NCBI GenBank assembly: GCA_934525675.1
Contig: CAKSZH010000005.1
Span: 102,978-166,977 of the forward strand
DNA length: 64,000 nt
Reading direction: 5' to 3'
Source: an uncultured Eubacteriales bacterium
Lineage (GTDB): Bacteria; Bacillota; Clostridia; Oscillospirales; CAG-272
Shown here: positions 56,123 to 64,000 of the stretch, piece after piece
How the letters are laid out: each line of letters begins with the position of its first letter
Position numbering within the stretch: the stretch's first letter is position 1
The notes under the pieces: model-generated
Told to the model about the DNA's origin: nothing
What the model saw: the letters and a program-made list of their open reading frames with translations, nothing else
The model's database searches: none
Position numbers and translations under genes: made by a program

Positions 56123-58918
56123 ATGGCAAAAGATTATACGGGTACCCTGAATCTGCCGAGCACCGACTTCCCGATGCGGGCGAACCTTCCGGGGAGAGAA
56201 CCCGAAACGCTGAAATACTGGGATTCCATCGGGCTGTACCGCCTGATGCAGGAAAGCGCGGCGGAGAAGCCGCAGTTCCTCCTTCACGACGGACCTCCCT
56301 TTTCCAACGGCAACATCCACATGGGCACGGCGATGAACAAGATCTTAAAGGATTTCATCAACAAGTCCAAGGCGATGACCGGCTACCGTGTGGCGTATGT
56401 TCCCGGCTGGGACAACCACGGCATGCCCATTGAATCCGCAATCATCAAGCAGTCCAAGCTGGACAGAAAGAAAATGTCCATTCCGGAGTTCCGCACCAAG
56501 TGCCACGAATTCGCGGAAAACTTCGTGAACATCCAGAAGGGACAGTTCATCCGTCTCGGCGTGACCGGCGACTGGGAACATCCCTATCTCACCATGGACC
56601 CGAAGTTTGAGGCAAAGGAAGTCCGCGTGTTCGGTGAAATGTTCAGGAAGGGATACATCTACAAGGGACTCAAGCCCGTGTACTGGTGCCCGAAGGACGA
56701 GACCGCGCTTGCCGAAGCGGAGATTGAATATCAGACCGATAAGTGTACCTCCATCTACGTCAAGTTCCGCGTGAAGGATGACGCGGGTAAGCTCGGCGGG
56801 ATGGATCTCTCCAAGACCTACTTCATCATCTGGACGACCACGACCTGGACCCTCCCCGGCAACCTTGCCATTGCGCTCAATCCCGATGAGGAATATGTCG
56901 TCGCACACGCGTCGAACGGCGAGAATTACATCGTTGCCGACGCATTGCTGGCAAAGACCATGCAGATGGGCGGCATCGATTCCTACGAGGTCGTGAAGAC
57001 CATGACCGGTAAGGAATTTGAATTCATGAAGGCACAGCATCCCTTCCTTGACCGCGAGAGCATCGTGGTCAATGCGGACTATGTCACCATGGATTCCGGT
57101 ACCGGCTGTGTCCATACCGCGCCCGGCTTCGGTGCGGACGACTACCAGACCTGCAGAAGATACAACATCGACATTATCGTTCCCGTGGACGACCGCGGGT
57201 ATCAGACATCGGACGCCGGAAAATTCGCGGGAATGTACTACGCGGATTCCAATGCGGCGATCCTTGCCGATATGACAGAGAGCGGAGCGCTGTTCGCGTC
57301 CGAGGAAATCGAACACGAATACCCGCACTGCTGGAGATGCAAGAGCCCGATCATCTTCCGCGCAACGCCGCAGTGGTTCTGCTCGGTGGACGCGTTCAAG
57401 GAGGAGGCGTGCCGCGCCTGCGAGAATGTGACCTGGATGCCCGAATGGGGCGGAGACCGCATGAAGCAGATGATCCGCGAGAGAGCCGACTGGTGCATTT
57501 CCCGTCAGCGTCACTGGGGACTTCCGATCCCCGTGTTCTACTGCGCGGACTGCGGCGGCAAGCCGGTCTGCACAGAAGAGACCATCGATCACATCTCGAA
57601 GCTGTTTGCAGAGAAGGGCTCCAACTGCTGGTTTGAGTCCGACGCGAAGGACCTGCTTCCCGACGGATTTGCCTGCCCGTTCTGCGGCGGCAAGACCTTT
57701 ACCAAGGAAGCGAACACACTGGACGGCTGGTTCGACTCCGGTTCCTCGCATTTCGCGGTCCTCGAAGAGAGAGAAGGGCTGAAGTGGCCCGCCGATCTGT
57801 ATCTGGAGGGTGCCGATCAGTACCGCGGATGGTTCCAGTCCTCGCTCCTGACTGCGGTCGGTGCGAAGGGCGAGGGCGCGCCTTACCGCGCGGTCCTGAC
57901 CCACGGCTGGACGGTGGACGGCGAGGGACGTGCCATGCACAAGTCGCTCGGCAATGTCATCAACCCCGACGACATGGTCAAGAAGTACGGCGCCGATCTG
58001 GTGCGCCTCTGGGTCGCGTCCTCGGATTACCGCGTGGATGTCCGCGTGTCGGACAACATCTTCCGCCAGCTTTCCGAGACCTACCGTAAAATCCGCAACA
58101 CCGCCCGCATCATCATGGCGGACCTTGCGGACTTCAACCCCGATACCGACTGCGTGCCGCTTGACCGTCTGCACGAGATCGACAAGTGGGTCCTCTCCCG
58201 CTTCAACGATCTGACGCGCGAGGCAAGAGAAGCGTATGACCGCTATGAATTCCATGTGGTCTACCACAACCTCGTGAACTTCTGCACGGTCGATCTGTCC
58301 AAGCTGTATATCGACATCACCAAGGATCGTCTGTACGTCGAAAAGAAGGACGGAGAAGCGAGAAGAAGCGCTCAGACCGCCATGTTCATGGTGCTGGACG
58401 GCATGGTCCGTCTGCTTGCTCCCCTGATTGCGTTCACCGCCGAGGAGATCTGGCAGGCAATGCCGCACAGGGCGGGCGATCGCCGCGAGAGCGTATTCCT
58501 CAACGATATGCCCGCGTTTGACGAGGCACTCACGTTCGCCGATGTCACCGCCAAGTGGGATCATCTGTTCTCGCTCCGCGACGACGTCATGAAGGCGCTG
58601 GAGCTTGCCCGTAACGACAAGAAGATCGGCAAGTCGCTTGACGCAAAGGTGACGGTGTATACGACCGACGACGACAAGTATCACGCACTTGAAGACCTCG
58701 AAGAGGAGCTTTCCACCGTGTTCATCGTTTCGGGTGCGAAGGTGGTCAAGGGAGAAGCTCCCGCCGACGCGTTCCGCGAAACGGTTTCCGGCATTGCCGT
58801 ACTGGTGGAAAACGCCGACGGTATCCGCTGCGACCGTTGCTGGACCTTTACAACCGATACGGTATCCGACGGAGAAGGTCATATCTGCGCGCGCTGCAAG
58901 AGAATCATTGAAGGCTGA
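56123..58918 (+). CDS. ileS: Isoleucyl-tRNA synthetase
   Basis: A 931-residue class I synthetase that charges tRNA-Ile and edits misactivated valine. The Rossmann core has HMGT (residues 66-69) at the HIGH site and MHKS (about 605-608) at the KMSKS site. The editing domain (about 190-390) contains WTTTTWTLPGN. The anticodon-binding domain and a C-terminal Zn-binding motif (CDRCW and CARCKRI) follow. The length is normal. GGAG before the ATG. No T-box motif was seen in the 174-bp upstream gap, although synthetase genes in this group often have one. Confidence 0.97.
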   Translation: MAKDYTGTLNLPSTDFPMRANLPGREPETLKYWDSIGLYRLMQESAAEKPQFLLHDGPPFSNGNIHMGTAMNKILKDFINKSKAMTGYRVAYVPGWDNHGMPIESAIIKQSKLDRKKMSIPEFRTKCHEFAENFVNIQKGQFIRLGVTGDWEHPYLTMDPKFEAKEVRVFGEMFRKGYIYKGLKPVYWCPKDETALAEAEIEYQTDKCTSIYVKFRVKDDAGKLGGMDLSKTYFIIWTTTTWTLPGNLAIALNPDEEYVVAHASNGENYIVADALLAKTMQMGGIDSYEVVKTMTGKEFEFMKAQHPFLDRESIVVNADYVTMDSGTGCVHTAPGFGADDYQTCRRYNIDIIVPVDDRGYQTSDAGKFAGMYYADSNAAILADMTESGALFASEEIEHEYPHCWRCKSPIIFRATPQWFCSVDAFKEEACRACENVTWMPEWGGDRMKQMIRERADWCISRQRHWGLPIPVFYCADCGGKPVCTEETIDHISKLFAEKGSNCWFESDAKDLLPDGFACPFCGGKTFTKEANTLDGWFDSGSSHFAVLEEREGLKWPADLYLEGADQYRGWFQSSLLTAVGAKGEGAPYRAVLTHGWTVDGEGRAMHKSLGNVINPDDMVKKYGADLVRLWVASSDYRVDVRVSDNIFRQLSETYRKIRNTARIIMADLADFNPDTDCVPLDRLHEIDKWVLSRFNDLTREAREAYDRYEFHVVYHNLVNFCTVDLSKLYIDITKDRLYVEKKDGEARRSAQTAMFMVLDGMVRLLAPLIAFTAEEIWQAMPHRAGDRRESVFLNDMPAFDEALTFADVTAKWDHLFSLRDDVMKALELARNDKKIGKSLDAKVTVYTTDDDKYHALEDLEEELSTVFIVSGAKVVKGEAPADAFRETVSGIAVLVENADGIRCDRCWTFTTDTVSDGEGHICARCKRIIEG

Positions 58919-58927
58919 ACGCCTTTT

Positions 58928-58950
58928 GGGGGAGCCTCGGCTCCCCCTTT
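58928..58950 (+). terminator. Hairpin with short T-run after ileS
   Basis: GGGGGAGCC (58928-58936) and GGCTCCCCC (58939-58947) form a strong stem followed by only TTT. It may be a leaky terminator or an RNA-stabilising hairpin between ileS and lspA. Confidence 0.5.
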
Positions 58951-58982
58951 CCGCTTGATTTCCCCGGAATAAAGGAGAATGT

Positions 58983-59690
58983 ATGTTATATCTGATTGTT
59001 GCCCTGATCGCGGCGTTCGCGGTCGTGTCCGACCAGGTGACCAAATTTCTTGTCGTGAAGTTTCTCTCTCCGGAGGGGACCTCCATTGACGTGATCCCCG
59101 GCGTCTACCGCTTTACCTACGTCCGCAACGGAAACGGCATGATGGGACTGTTCAACGAAAACCGGTGGGTGTTCGTGGTGCTGTCGCTCCTTGTGGTCGC
59201 GGCGATCGCCGTCTATTTCTGGAAAGCCCGTCCCAAGAATCGCCTGCTTTGCGTGTCGCTCGGCATGATTCTCGGCGGAGGACTCGGAAACATGATCGAC
59301 CGCATTTTCCACGCGGACGGCAGGGTCGTGGATTTCATTGATTTCTGCGCGTTCCCCAAGGTCTGGAAGTATATTTTCAATGTCGCGGATATTTTCGTGA
59401 CGATCGGCACCGCGCTTCTGATGATCTTCCTGATCGTGGATACGGTGCGGGAATATAAAAAAGAAAAGGTGAAGCAAGCCGCCGGAGGGGAAGCCTGTGC
59501 CGCCCCTGCTTCCGGCGTGTCCGACGGATGCGATGATTCCGCGGATTCCAAAGGGCAGAATGACGCGGGTTCCCCGGATGAGAAAAACAGCGCGAACGGC
59601 GGCACGGATTCCGCGGACAATGCAACCGGCGCGGACGGCGCGGATTCTGCGGACAACGCAACCGGCGCGGACAAATCGGATCACGCATGA
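58983..59690 (+). CDS. lspA: Lipoprotein signal peptidase II with acidic tail
   Basis: A 235-residue membrane protease that removes signal peptides from prolipoproteins, of which many are encoded in this window. Four membrane segments and both catalytic aspartates are visible: Asp106 (NMIDRI) and Asp136 (NVADIF). The usual NxG-like motif reads YVRNGNGMMG. Standard proteins end near residue 160; this one carries about 70 more residues, rich in Asp, Ala and Gly, with a duplicated 12-residue unit (see 59607-59678), on the cytoplasmic side. GGAG lies seven bases before the ATG. Its stop overlaps rluD by 4 bp. Confidence 0.95.
   Translation: MLYLIVALIAAFAVVSDQVTKFLVVKFLSPEGTSIDVIPGVYRFTYVRNGNGMMGLFNENRWVFVVLSLLVVAAIAVYFWKARPKNRLLCVSLGMILGGGLGNMIDRIFHADGRVVDFIDFCAFPKVWKYIFNVADIFVTIGTALLMIFLIVDTVREYKKEKVKQAAGGEACAAPASGVSDGCDDSADSKGQNDAGSPDEKNSANGGTDSADNATGADGADSADNATGADKSDHA
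59607..59678 (+). repeat. Tandem 36-bp repeat in lspA tail
   Basis: Two consecutive 36-bp copies (59607-59642 and 59643-59678) encode DSADNATGADGA and DSADNATGADKS. They differ at only a few bases, so duplication was recent. Confidence 0.85.
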
Positions 59691-60703
59691 AGGATAACGG
59701 GTATCCCGGAATGCCGGAGTTGTCGCCTGCCGATACCGACGCGGAAGAAGCCACCGATCTTGTAACGGTTGACGGCGCGGCGGCGGGGGGGCGCATCGAC
59801 ACCTTTCTTGCCTCGTCGCTCGGCGTTTCGCGCTCCGCCGCCGCAAGGTGGATTGAGGACGGCTGTGTACTTGTCGGCGGCGTGCCGGTCGCCAAACGTT
59901 ACGCTGTCCGGGAAGGGGATACGGTGGAGGTGTTCCGCCCCGATCCCGCCCCGTCCGAGGCAATTCCGGAGAATATTCCGCTTGACATTGTGTACGAGGA
60001 TGAGGACGTCATCGTCATCAACAAGCCGTCCGGCATGGTGGTGCATCCCGCGGCGGGGAATCCGTCGGGGACGCTGGTCAACGCGCTTCTGTATCATTGC
60101 GGCGCATCGCTTTCCGGCGTCGGCGGAGTGATCCGCCCGGGAATCGTGCACCGCATCGACAAGGATACCTCGGGGCTGCTCGTCTGCGCCAAGAACGATG
60201 CGGCACACATCGCGCTGTCGGAGCAGTTGAAGACCCACACGGTCAGCCGCGTGTACTACGCCATCGCGGTGGGGAACTTCAAAGAGGACAGCTTCACGGT
60301 CGATCTGCCGATCGGCAGAAATCCGACCGACCGCAAGAAAATGGCAGTATACCGCGCGGGGGTACGCGACGGTGTCCGCGTGCGCGACGCGGTGACTCAT
60401 GTAACGGTGACGGAACGGTTCGACGGTTTTTCTTTTGTCCGGTGCGAACTGGAGACGGGGAGAACGCATCAGATCCGGGTACACCTGTCGTCCGTCGGTC
60501 ACCCGCTCCTCGGTGACCCGCTCTACGGGGGTGACCGGACTGCGTTCGGCACCCGCCACAAAGCCCTCATCCACGGGCAGTGCCTGCACGCGGGGGAGCT
60601 TCGGTTCCGGCATCCGCGCACGGGAGAAGAGGTGCATTTTACCTGCCCGCTTCCTGCGGATATGCAGGCACTTCTCGAAATTCTCCGGAAGACCGCTACG
60701 TGA
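59687..60703 (+). CDS. rluD: 23S rRNA pseudouridine synthase, RluD type
   Basis: A 338-residue pseudouridine synthase of the RluA/RluD family acting on 23S rRNA. An N-terminal S4 domain (about 33-85: GRIDTFLASSLG, VLVGGVPV) precedes the catalytic domain with HRIDKDTSGL, Asp158 as the catalytic residue, and RTHQIRVHL near the end. An extra 30-residue acidic N-terminal part precedes the S4 domain. The start overlaps the lspA stop (ATGA), so the two are coupled. Confidence 0.95.
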   Translation: MKDNGYPGMPELSPADTDAEEATDLVTVDGAAAGGRIDTFLASSLGVSRSAAARWIEDGCVLVGGVPVAKRYAVREGDTVEVFRPDPAPSEAIPENIPLDIVYEDEDVIVINKPSGMVVHPAAGNPSGTLVNALLYHCGASLSGVGGVIRPGIVHRIDKDTSGLLVCAKNDAAHIALSEQLKTHTVSRVYYAIAVGNFKEDSFTVDLPIGRNPTDRKKMAVYRAGVRDGVRVRDAVTHVTVTERFDGFSFVRCELETGRTHQIRVHLSSVGHPLLGDPLYGGDRTAFGTRHKALIHGQCLHAGELRFRHPRTGEEVHFTCPLPADMQALLEILRKTAT

Positions 60704-60765
60704 TGTGACACTTCTGCGGAAACCGGTTCGATTTTCCGGAATCTGCCGGAAATCCGGGAGCTTTC

Positions 60766-60794
60766 TTGACAGCGCATGAATTATGTGTTACAAT
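60766..60794 (+). promoter_or_regulatory. Sigma-A-type promoter
   Basis: Perfect TTGACA (60766-60771), a 17-base spacer and TACAAT (60789-60794). It begins a separate unit 36 bp before the next start codon. Confidence 0.88.
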
Positions 60795-60829
60795 AAAGTG
60801 AATCGGTATTTCGGACGGAGGGATTTATC

Positions 60830-61978
60830 ATGAAAGAGCGTAAATTCAGTTTCAGCCTGATTGCATTGATCCTTGGAGGCGCCTGCCTGGTATTCGGGCT
60901 TATCGGGCTTTTGCTCGGCAATGACCCGCAGGTAACGCCGCTTGTGCTGGTTGCAGGCGCGATCTGTCTCATTTATGCCTTTACCCACCGGATGCCGCTC
61001 GGCAGAATCGTGGCAGGGATCGGTGTCGTCGGCTGTGTGGTTGCCGTCGTGTTTGACCTCGCGGTCTGGGGACGCAACCTGCACACGTGGACTTTCCTTG
61101 CCCTGTGCGTTTCCATGGCAGTCTATCTGCTCTTTGAAATTTTCCTCCGCGACAGACTGGCAAAACAGCCCGTCCCGGAAGCAAAGCCGGCGCCCGCAAA
61201 GCCGGAGCCGCCGACGGGGTACTATGTCATCCGCAAAACCTCAGACGGGGCGTACATATTCAACCTGCACGCGGCAAATCACGAGGAGATCTGCGTTTCC
61301 CGCAGATACCCCACCCCGGAAGAATGCCGGAGCGCGATCGACGTGTTCCGCAGGACCTCCGACGGTGCGCCGCTGGATGACGCGACCCGCCTTGACACCG
61401 ACCGCCTGACCGGAAAGCGTTACGAAATGTACCGCGGCGAAGGACAGGAGTTCATTTTCCGCCTCAAGGATGAGGACGGGAATATCCTGATCGGTTCACA
61501 GGGCTACAAGACCAAGGAAAGCTGCCGCCGCGGCTCCCAGAGCGTGCAGAAGAACGCCACGACACGTAAGGTGGTCGAGCAGCTCGGAGACGAGGACGTG
61601 TTTACCCCGGATGATTTCTATGAAAAGCTGTTCATCGACAACGCGCGTGAAACGCTGGAAAAAGAAATTGCCGTTGTCCGTGAGGAAGCGGAGCGTAAGA
61701 TGGCAGAGATCGCTACGCACCCGACGGAAACCTTCGAGGATGTCGCAGGTGGCGTGGAAGCCGTCGGTATCGTGTTCCCCGAACGCGACCGCGTATATTT
61801 CTACGGTCCTGCCGGGCATCAGTTCCGGGTCGGCGACATTGTGTTGGTGCCGACGCAGACCAACGACCGCATGGTTGCCGTGACGGTGCCGAATGTGCAT
61901 CTGCCGGAAGAGCGGATCGTCCGTCCGTTCAAGAACATCATCGAAGTGGTCACGCAGTCGGGTTCTCGGAACGACTGA
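60830..61978 (+). CDS. Membrane protein with DUF1508 repeats and PSP1-like C-terminal domain
   Basis: A 382-residue protein of unknown function. Three or four membrane helices occupy residues about 8-105 (SLIALILGGACLVFG at the start). Two DUF1508 (YegP-like) units follow at about 128-180 and 200-250, with the pattern YYVIRKTSDGAYIFNL...EEICVS and FIFRLKDEDGNILIGS...SVQKNA. After a helical linker (about 270-295) comes a beta domain (about 305-375) that resembles the PSP1-type barrel: VGIVFPERDRVYFYGP, FRVGDIVLV. GGAGGG before the ATG. It is followed by a strong terminator, so it forms a single-gene unit. Confidence 0.82.
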   Translation: MKERKFSFSLIALILGGACLVFGLIGLLLGNDPQVTPLVLVAGAICLIYAFTHRMPLGRIVAGIGVVGCVVAVVFDLAVWGRNLHTWTFLALCVSMAVYLLFEIFLRDRLAKQPVPEAKPAPAKPEPPTGYYVIRKTSDGAYIFNLHAANHEEICVSRRYPTPEECRSAIDVFRRTSDGAPLDDATRLDTDRLTGKRYEMYRGEGQEFIFRLKDEDGNILIGSQGYKTKESCRRGSQSVQKNATTRKVVEQLGDEDVFTPDDFYEKLFIDNARETLEKEIAVVREEAERKMAEIATHPTETFEDVAGGVEAVGIVFPERDRVYFYGPAGHQFRVGDIVLVPTQTNDRMVAVTVPNVHLPEERIVRPFKNIIEVVTQSGSRND

Positions 61979-61992
61979 ACAGGAATACATTT

Positions 61993-62033
61993 GCCGCAGG
62001 TACACCCTTTTTCTGTGTACCTGCGGCGTTTTT
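61993..62033 (+). terminator. Strong Rho-independent terminator
   Basis: A perfect 13-bp stem, GCCGCAGGTACAC (61993-62005) and GTGTACCTGCGGC (62015-62027), around a 9-base loop, followed by GTTTTT (62028-62033). Confidence 0.92.
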
Positions 62034-62043
62034 CGTCCGGGAA

Positions 62044-62072
62044 TGGACAGATTTACGGAAATATGCTACAAT
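62044..62072 (+). promoter_or_regulatory. Sigma-A-type promoter of the VanZ-like gene
   Basis: TGGACA (62044-62049), a 17-base spacer and TACAAT (62067-62072), 66 bp before the GTG start. Confidence 0.72.
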
Positions 62073-62138
62073 AATATTACATTGCGGCGGCTGTGCCGCG
62101 ACGATCGGACGATATTGAGAAAGAAGGGAGGCGACGAC

Positions 62139-62711
62139 GTGCAGAAGAATCGCTTGACCGCGCTGACAGAAAGACTGACCCGGGGGACTCTGCCGGTTCT
62201 GGTGGCTCGCGGAATACTCCTTGCGGCGGTGGTGCTTGTCTGCGTGTTTATTTTTCTCAATTCCGCGGCGACCGCCGAGGAGTCGGGCGGGGAAAGCCTC
62301 GCCGTTACCAAGGTGCTCGCGGAAATCGCGGTGAAGGATTATACGCATCTACCCCCGGAGGAGCAGGCGGAGGTGCTGAACGGCATGCATGCATATGTCC
62401 GTACCGCCGCACATTTTTCGGAATATGCCCTGCTCGGATTTCTGGTCATGCTGCTTGTGTTGTCCTTTGATGCGGATTTCCGACCGGCATTTTCCCGCCA
62501 TTGGGTAAGGTATCCGGTGGCATTCGGCTTTTGCGTTCTGTACGCGGCTGGGGATGAATTTCATCAGTTGTTCGTGGACGGGCGGGTCGCCGACGTGGCG
62601 GATGTCCTGACCGATTCCGCCGGGGCACTGTTCGGATGTGCGGTGGCGCTTGCCCTCGGCGTTCTGATTTCTGTGATCTGCCGAAGACGGGCGGTACGTC
62701 GGTTTTCCTGA
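62139..62711 (+). CDS. VanZ-like membrane protein
   Basis: A 190-residue protein with four membrane segments. It shows the VanZ pattern: FIFLNSAATAEES after the first helix, HFSEYALLGFLVMLL at about 95-110, and DEFHQLFVDGRVADVADVLTDSAG at about 130-155, split by conserved acidic residues. VanZ-like proteins are linked to low-level glycopeptide resistance or cell-envelope traits; no such role can be proven here. The GTG at 62139 has GGGAGG eight bases upstream; the longer open frame upstream is not used because of the promoter and terminator there. Confidence 0.85.
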   Translation: MQKNRLTALTERLTRGTLPVLVARGILLAAVVLVCVFIFLNSAATAEESGGESLAVTKVLAEIAVKDYTHLPPEEQAEVLNGMHAYVRTAAHFSEYALLGFLVMLLVLSFDADFRPAFSRHWVRYPVAFGFCVLYAAGDEFHQLFVDGRVADVADVLTDSAGALFGCAVALALGVLISVICRRRAVRRFS

Positions 62712-62751
62712 CCGGATTTTCGGATCTTTTCCTGCGGCTTGCCGGGCAAGG

Positions 62752-62780
62752 TTGACTTTTCTTTGTAAACATGATAAAAT
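62752..62780 (+). promoter_or_regulatory. Sigma-A-type promoter of the last gene
   Basis: TTGACT (62752-62757), a 17-base spacer and TAAAAT (62775-62780), 45 bp before the ATG at 62826. Confidence 0.78.
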
Positions 62781-62825
62781 ATATCTACTACAATAGGGAG
62801 ATTATGGCATACGGAGGGTTAAAAA

Positions 62826-64000
62826 ATGAAACGTTCCAGGTTGCTTGCGGTGTTGCTGCCGCTGATGACATTGATCGCCTGTGCGCTTTTTCTGACGGTC
62901 AGCACGTCGGCGGAGGTGACTGTCCGCGTGTCTGACGGTGTGATGACGGTCAGCGGAAGCGGCGAGATGACGGACGCGGTGAGTGCGCCCGCGAAAGCAG
63001 ATGAGATCACTTCTGTCGTCATTGAGGACGGCGTGACATCCGTCGGTGCTTACGCGTTTGCGGAATGTTACAATCTGACCTCCGTGACCATTGCCCCCTC
63101 CGTGCAGAAGATCGGCGCGCACGCGTTTGACGGCTGTGAATCGCTTGTCTCGTTTGCCCTGCCTGCGGCGGTACACACCATCGGCGTCAACGCGTTCTTC
63201 GGATGCCACGCGCTGACGGAAGTTACTTTCGGAGAAGGGCTTGTGACGGTTGACGCGTATGCGTTTTCCTTCTGTTCTTCCCTGACGGCGGTTACCCTGC
63301 CCGACGGCGTGAAGACAGTGGGAAACTATGCGTTTGCGTACTGCACGTCGCTTTCCGCCGCTTCGCTTCCTGCGGGGACGCAGGTCGGTACCGGTGCCTT
63401 TTCCTCCTGCGCAGACGGCTTTATCCTGACAAGACGGGATGGCGGCGACAATCCGGATCCTTCCACGGGATTCCGGACGATCGACGGCAAGCTGTACTAC
63501 TATGAAAAGGGCAAGGTGAAGACCGGCTGGTTCGTGGTGGACGGCAAGACCTACTACGGTTCCTCGGCAACGGGCGTCTGCGTCAACTATGACAAGGTGC
63601 TCGGCGGCAAGCAGTACTTCTGGAACGACGAAACGGGTCTGGTACTCGCGAACGGCTTCTACGAAGTCACCGGCGGCACGGTCTGCTACCAGAACGGTTA
63701 CCAGGTGATCGGCTGGAGACATACCGACGGCTCCGGGCCTGTGGTTGATGAAAAGGGAATCTCCGAGCAGTACTCCTCGAGTCCGAACAACCTCTACTAC
63801 TTCCTGTCCACGACCGGCTTCATGGTCACGAGCAGCACCTACAAGCTCGGCGGCTTCACCCGTGAGTTCAATAACGACCACACGGTAAAGCCTCTGAACG
63901 GGCTTCAGAACCGGTACGGCGAACTGTACTACTACGTGGACGGCGTGATCCAGACCGGCTGGCACACGATCGACGGCAACACCTACTACTTCCGCGCAAG
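62826..64000 (+). CDS. Surface protein with leucine-rich and cell-wall-binding-like repeats (partial)
   Basis: At least 391 residues, truncated by the window end. A hydrophobic signal ends about at TSA-E (residue 29); an LIAC at residues 16-19 inside it could instead be a lipobox, so the anchor type is uncertain. Residues about 55-205 are five or six BspA-type leucine-rich repeats (VGAYAFAEC, IGAHAFDGC, VGNYAFAYC). After a Pro/Asp linker, residues about 218 on are the same choline/glucan-binding-like repeats as in the 1448-residue protein (GWFVVDGKTYY, GWHTIDGNTYYF). GGAGG lies nine bases before the ATG. It combines the repeat types of the protease at 23006 and of the gene at 46199. Confidence 0.88.
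   Translation, partial: MKRSRLLAVLLPLMTLIACALFLTVSTSAEVTVRVSDGVMTVSGSGEMTDAVSAPAKADEITSVVIEDGVTSVGAYAFAECYNLTSVTIAPSVQKIGAHAFDGCESLVSFALPAAVHTIGVNAFFGCHALTEVTFGEGLVTVDAYAFSFCSSLTAVTLPDGVKTVGNYAFAYCTSLSAASLPAGTQVGTGAFSSCADGFILTRRDGGDNPDPSTGFRTIDGKLYYYEKGKVKTGWFVVDGKTYYGSSATGVCVNYDKVLGGKQYFWNDETGLVLANGFYEVTGGTVCYQNGYQVIGWRHTDGSGPVVDEKGISEQYSSSPNNLYYFLSTTGFMVTSSTYKLGGFTREFNNDHTVKPLNGLQNRYGELYYYVDGVIQTGWHTIDGNTYYFRA
63480..64000 (+). repeat. Coding direct repeat, copy 2 of 2 (truncated)
   Basis: This segment aligns without gaps with 46331-46851 at an offset of 17149 bp. The match continues to the last base of the window, so its true end lies outside. The 12.6 kb housekeeping cluster lies between the copies. 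Confidence 0.85.

Noticed and set aside
1..64000. tRNA, rRNA or insertion sequence genes
   Set aside because: No tRNA T-arm pattern with matching acceptor stem, rRNA-like stretch, transposase or terminal inverted repeats was recognised by reading; a covariance-model search would be needed to be sure.

Overview
The window looks like a chromosome segment of a Gram-positive, low-to-mid GC bacterium of the class Clostridia, probably an uncultured gut or rumen lineage. The evidence is the ylm-type gene order (yggS-sepF-yggT-ylmH-ileS-lspA-rluD), a YesM/YesN-type two-component system, CUT1-type sugar transport genes without their own ATPase, many lipoproteins with Ser/Thr/Glu-rich linkers after the lipidated Cys, BspA-type leucine-rich repeats, and strong Shine-Dalgarno sites. 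This assignment rests on gene content only. No tRNA, rRNA, CRISPR array, transposase or phage gene was seen.

Region 1 (1-13354, minus strand) is a carbohydrate import and breakdown locus. A sensor kinase and response regulator with their own promoter and terminator are followed by a second promoter that reads a solute-binding lipoprotein, two permeases, a BMP-family lipoprotein, an Ig-like lipoprotein, a GH37-like trehalase homologue and a GH3 glycosidase. Region 2 (13766-45969, plus strand) is a large surface and uptake locus. It holds a small lipoprotein, a complete and enlarged oligopeptide ABC transporter (binding protein, two permeases, two ATPases), a small membrane protein, a 2571-residue subtilisin-like protease with about 860 residues of leucine-rich repeats and membrane anchors at both ends, and four large lipoproteins of 783, 804, 1469 and 1872 residues built of Ig-like, Cys-pair and InlB-type modules. 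A plausible reading is that the protease digests protein at the cell surface, the transporter imports the peptides, and the lipoproteins bind substrate or support the surface complex; the lipoprotein roles are inference.

Region 3 (46199-50545) is a 1448-residue exported protein with choline/glucan-binding-like and InlB-like repeats, flanked by GC-rich intergenic stretches. Region 4 (50957-60703) is a housekeeping cluster for tRNA modification, PLP homeostasis, cell division, isoleucyl-tRNA synthesis, lipoprotein maturation and 23S rRNA pseudouridylation. Region 5 (60766-64000) has three separately promoted genes: a DUF1508/PSP1-like membrane protein, a VanZ-like protein, and the start of a leucine-rich-repeat surface protein. 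The last is about 93% identical at the DNA level, over its final 290 bp, to the gene at 46199; it runs off the window.
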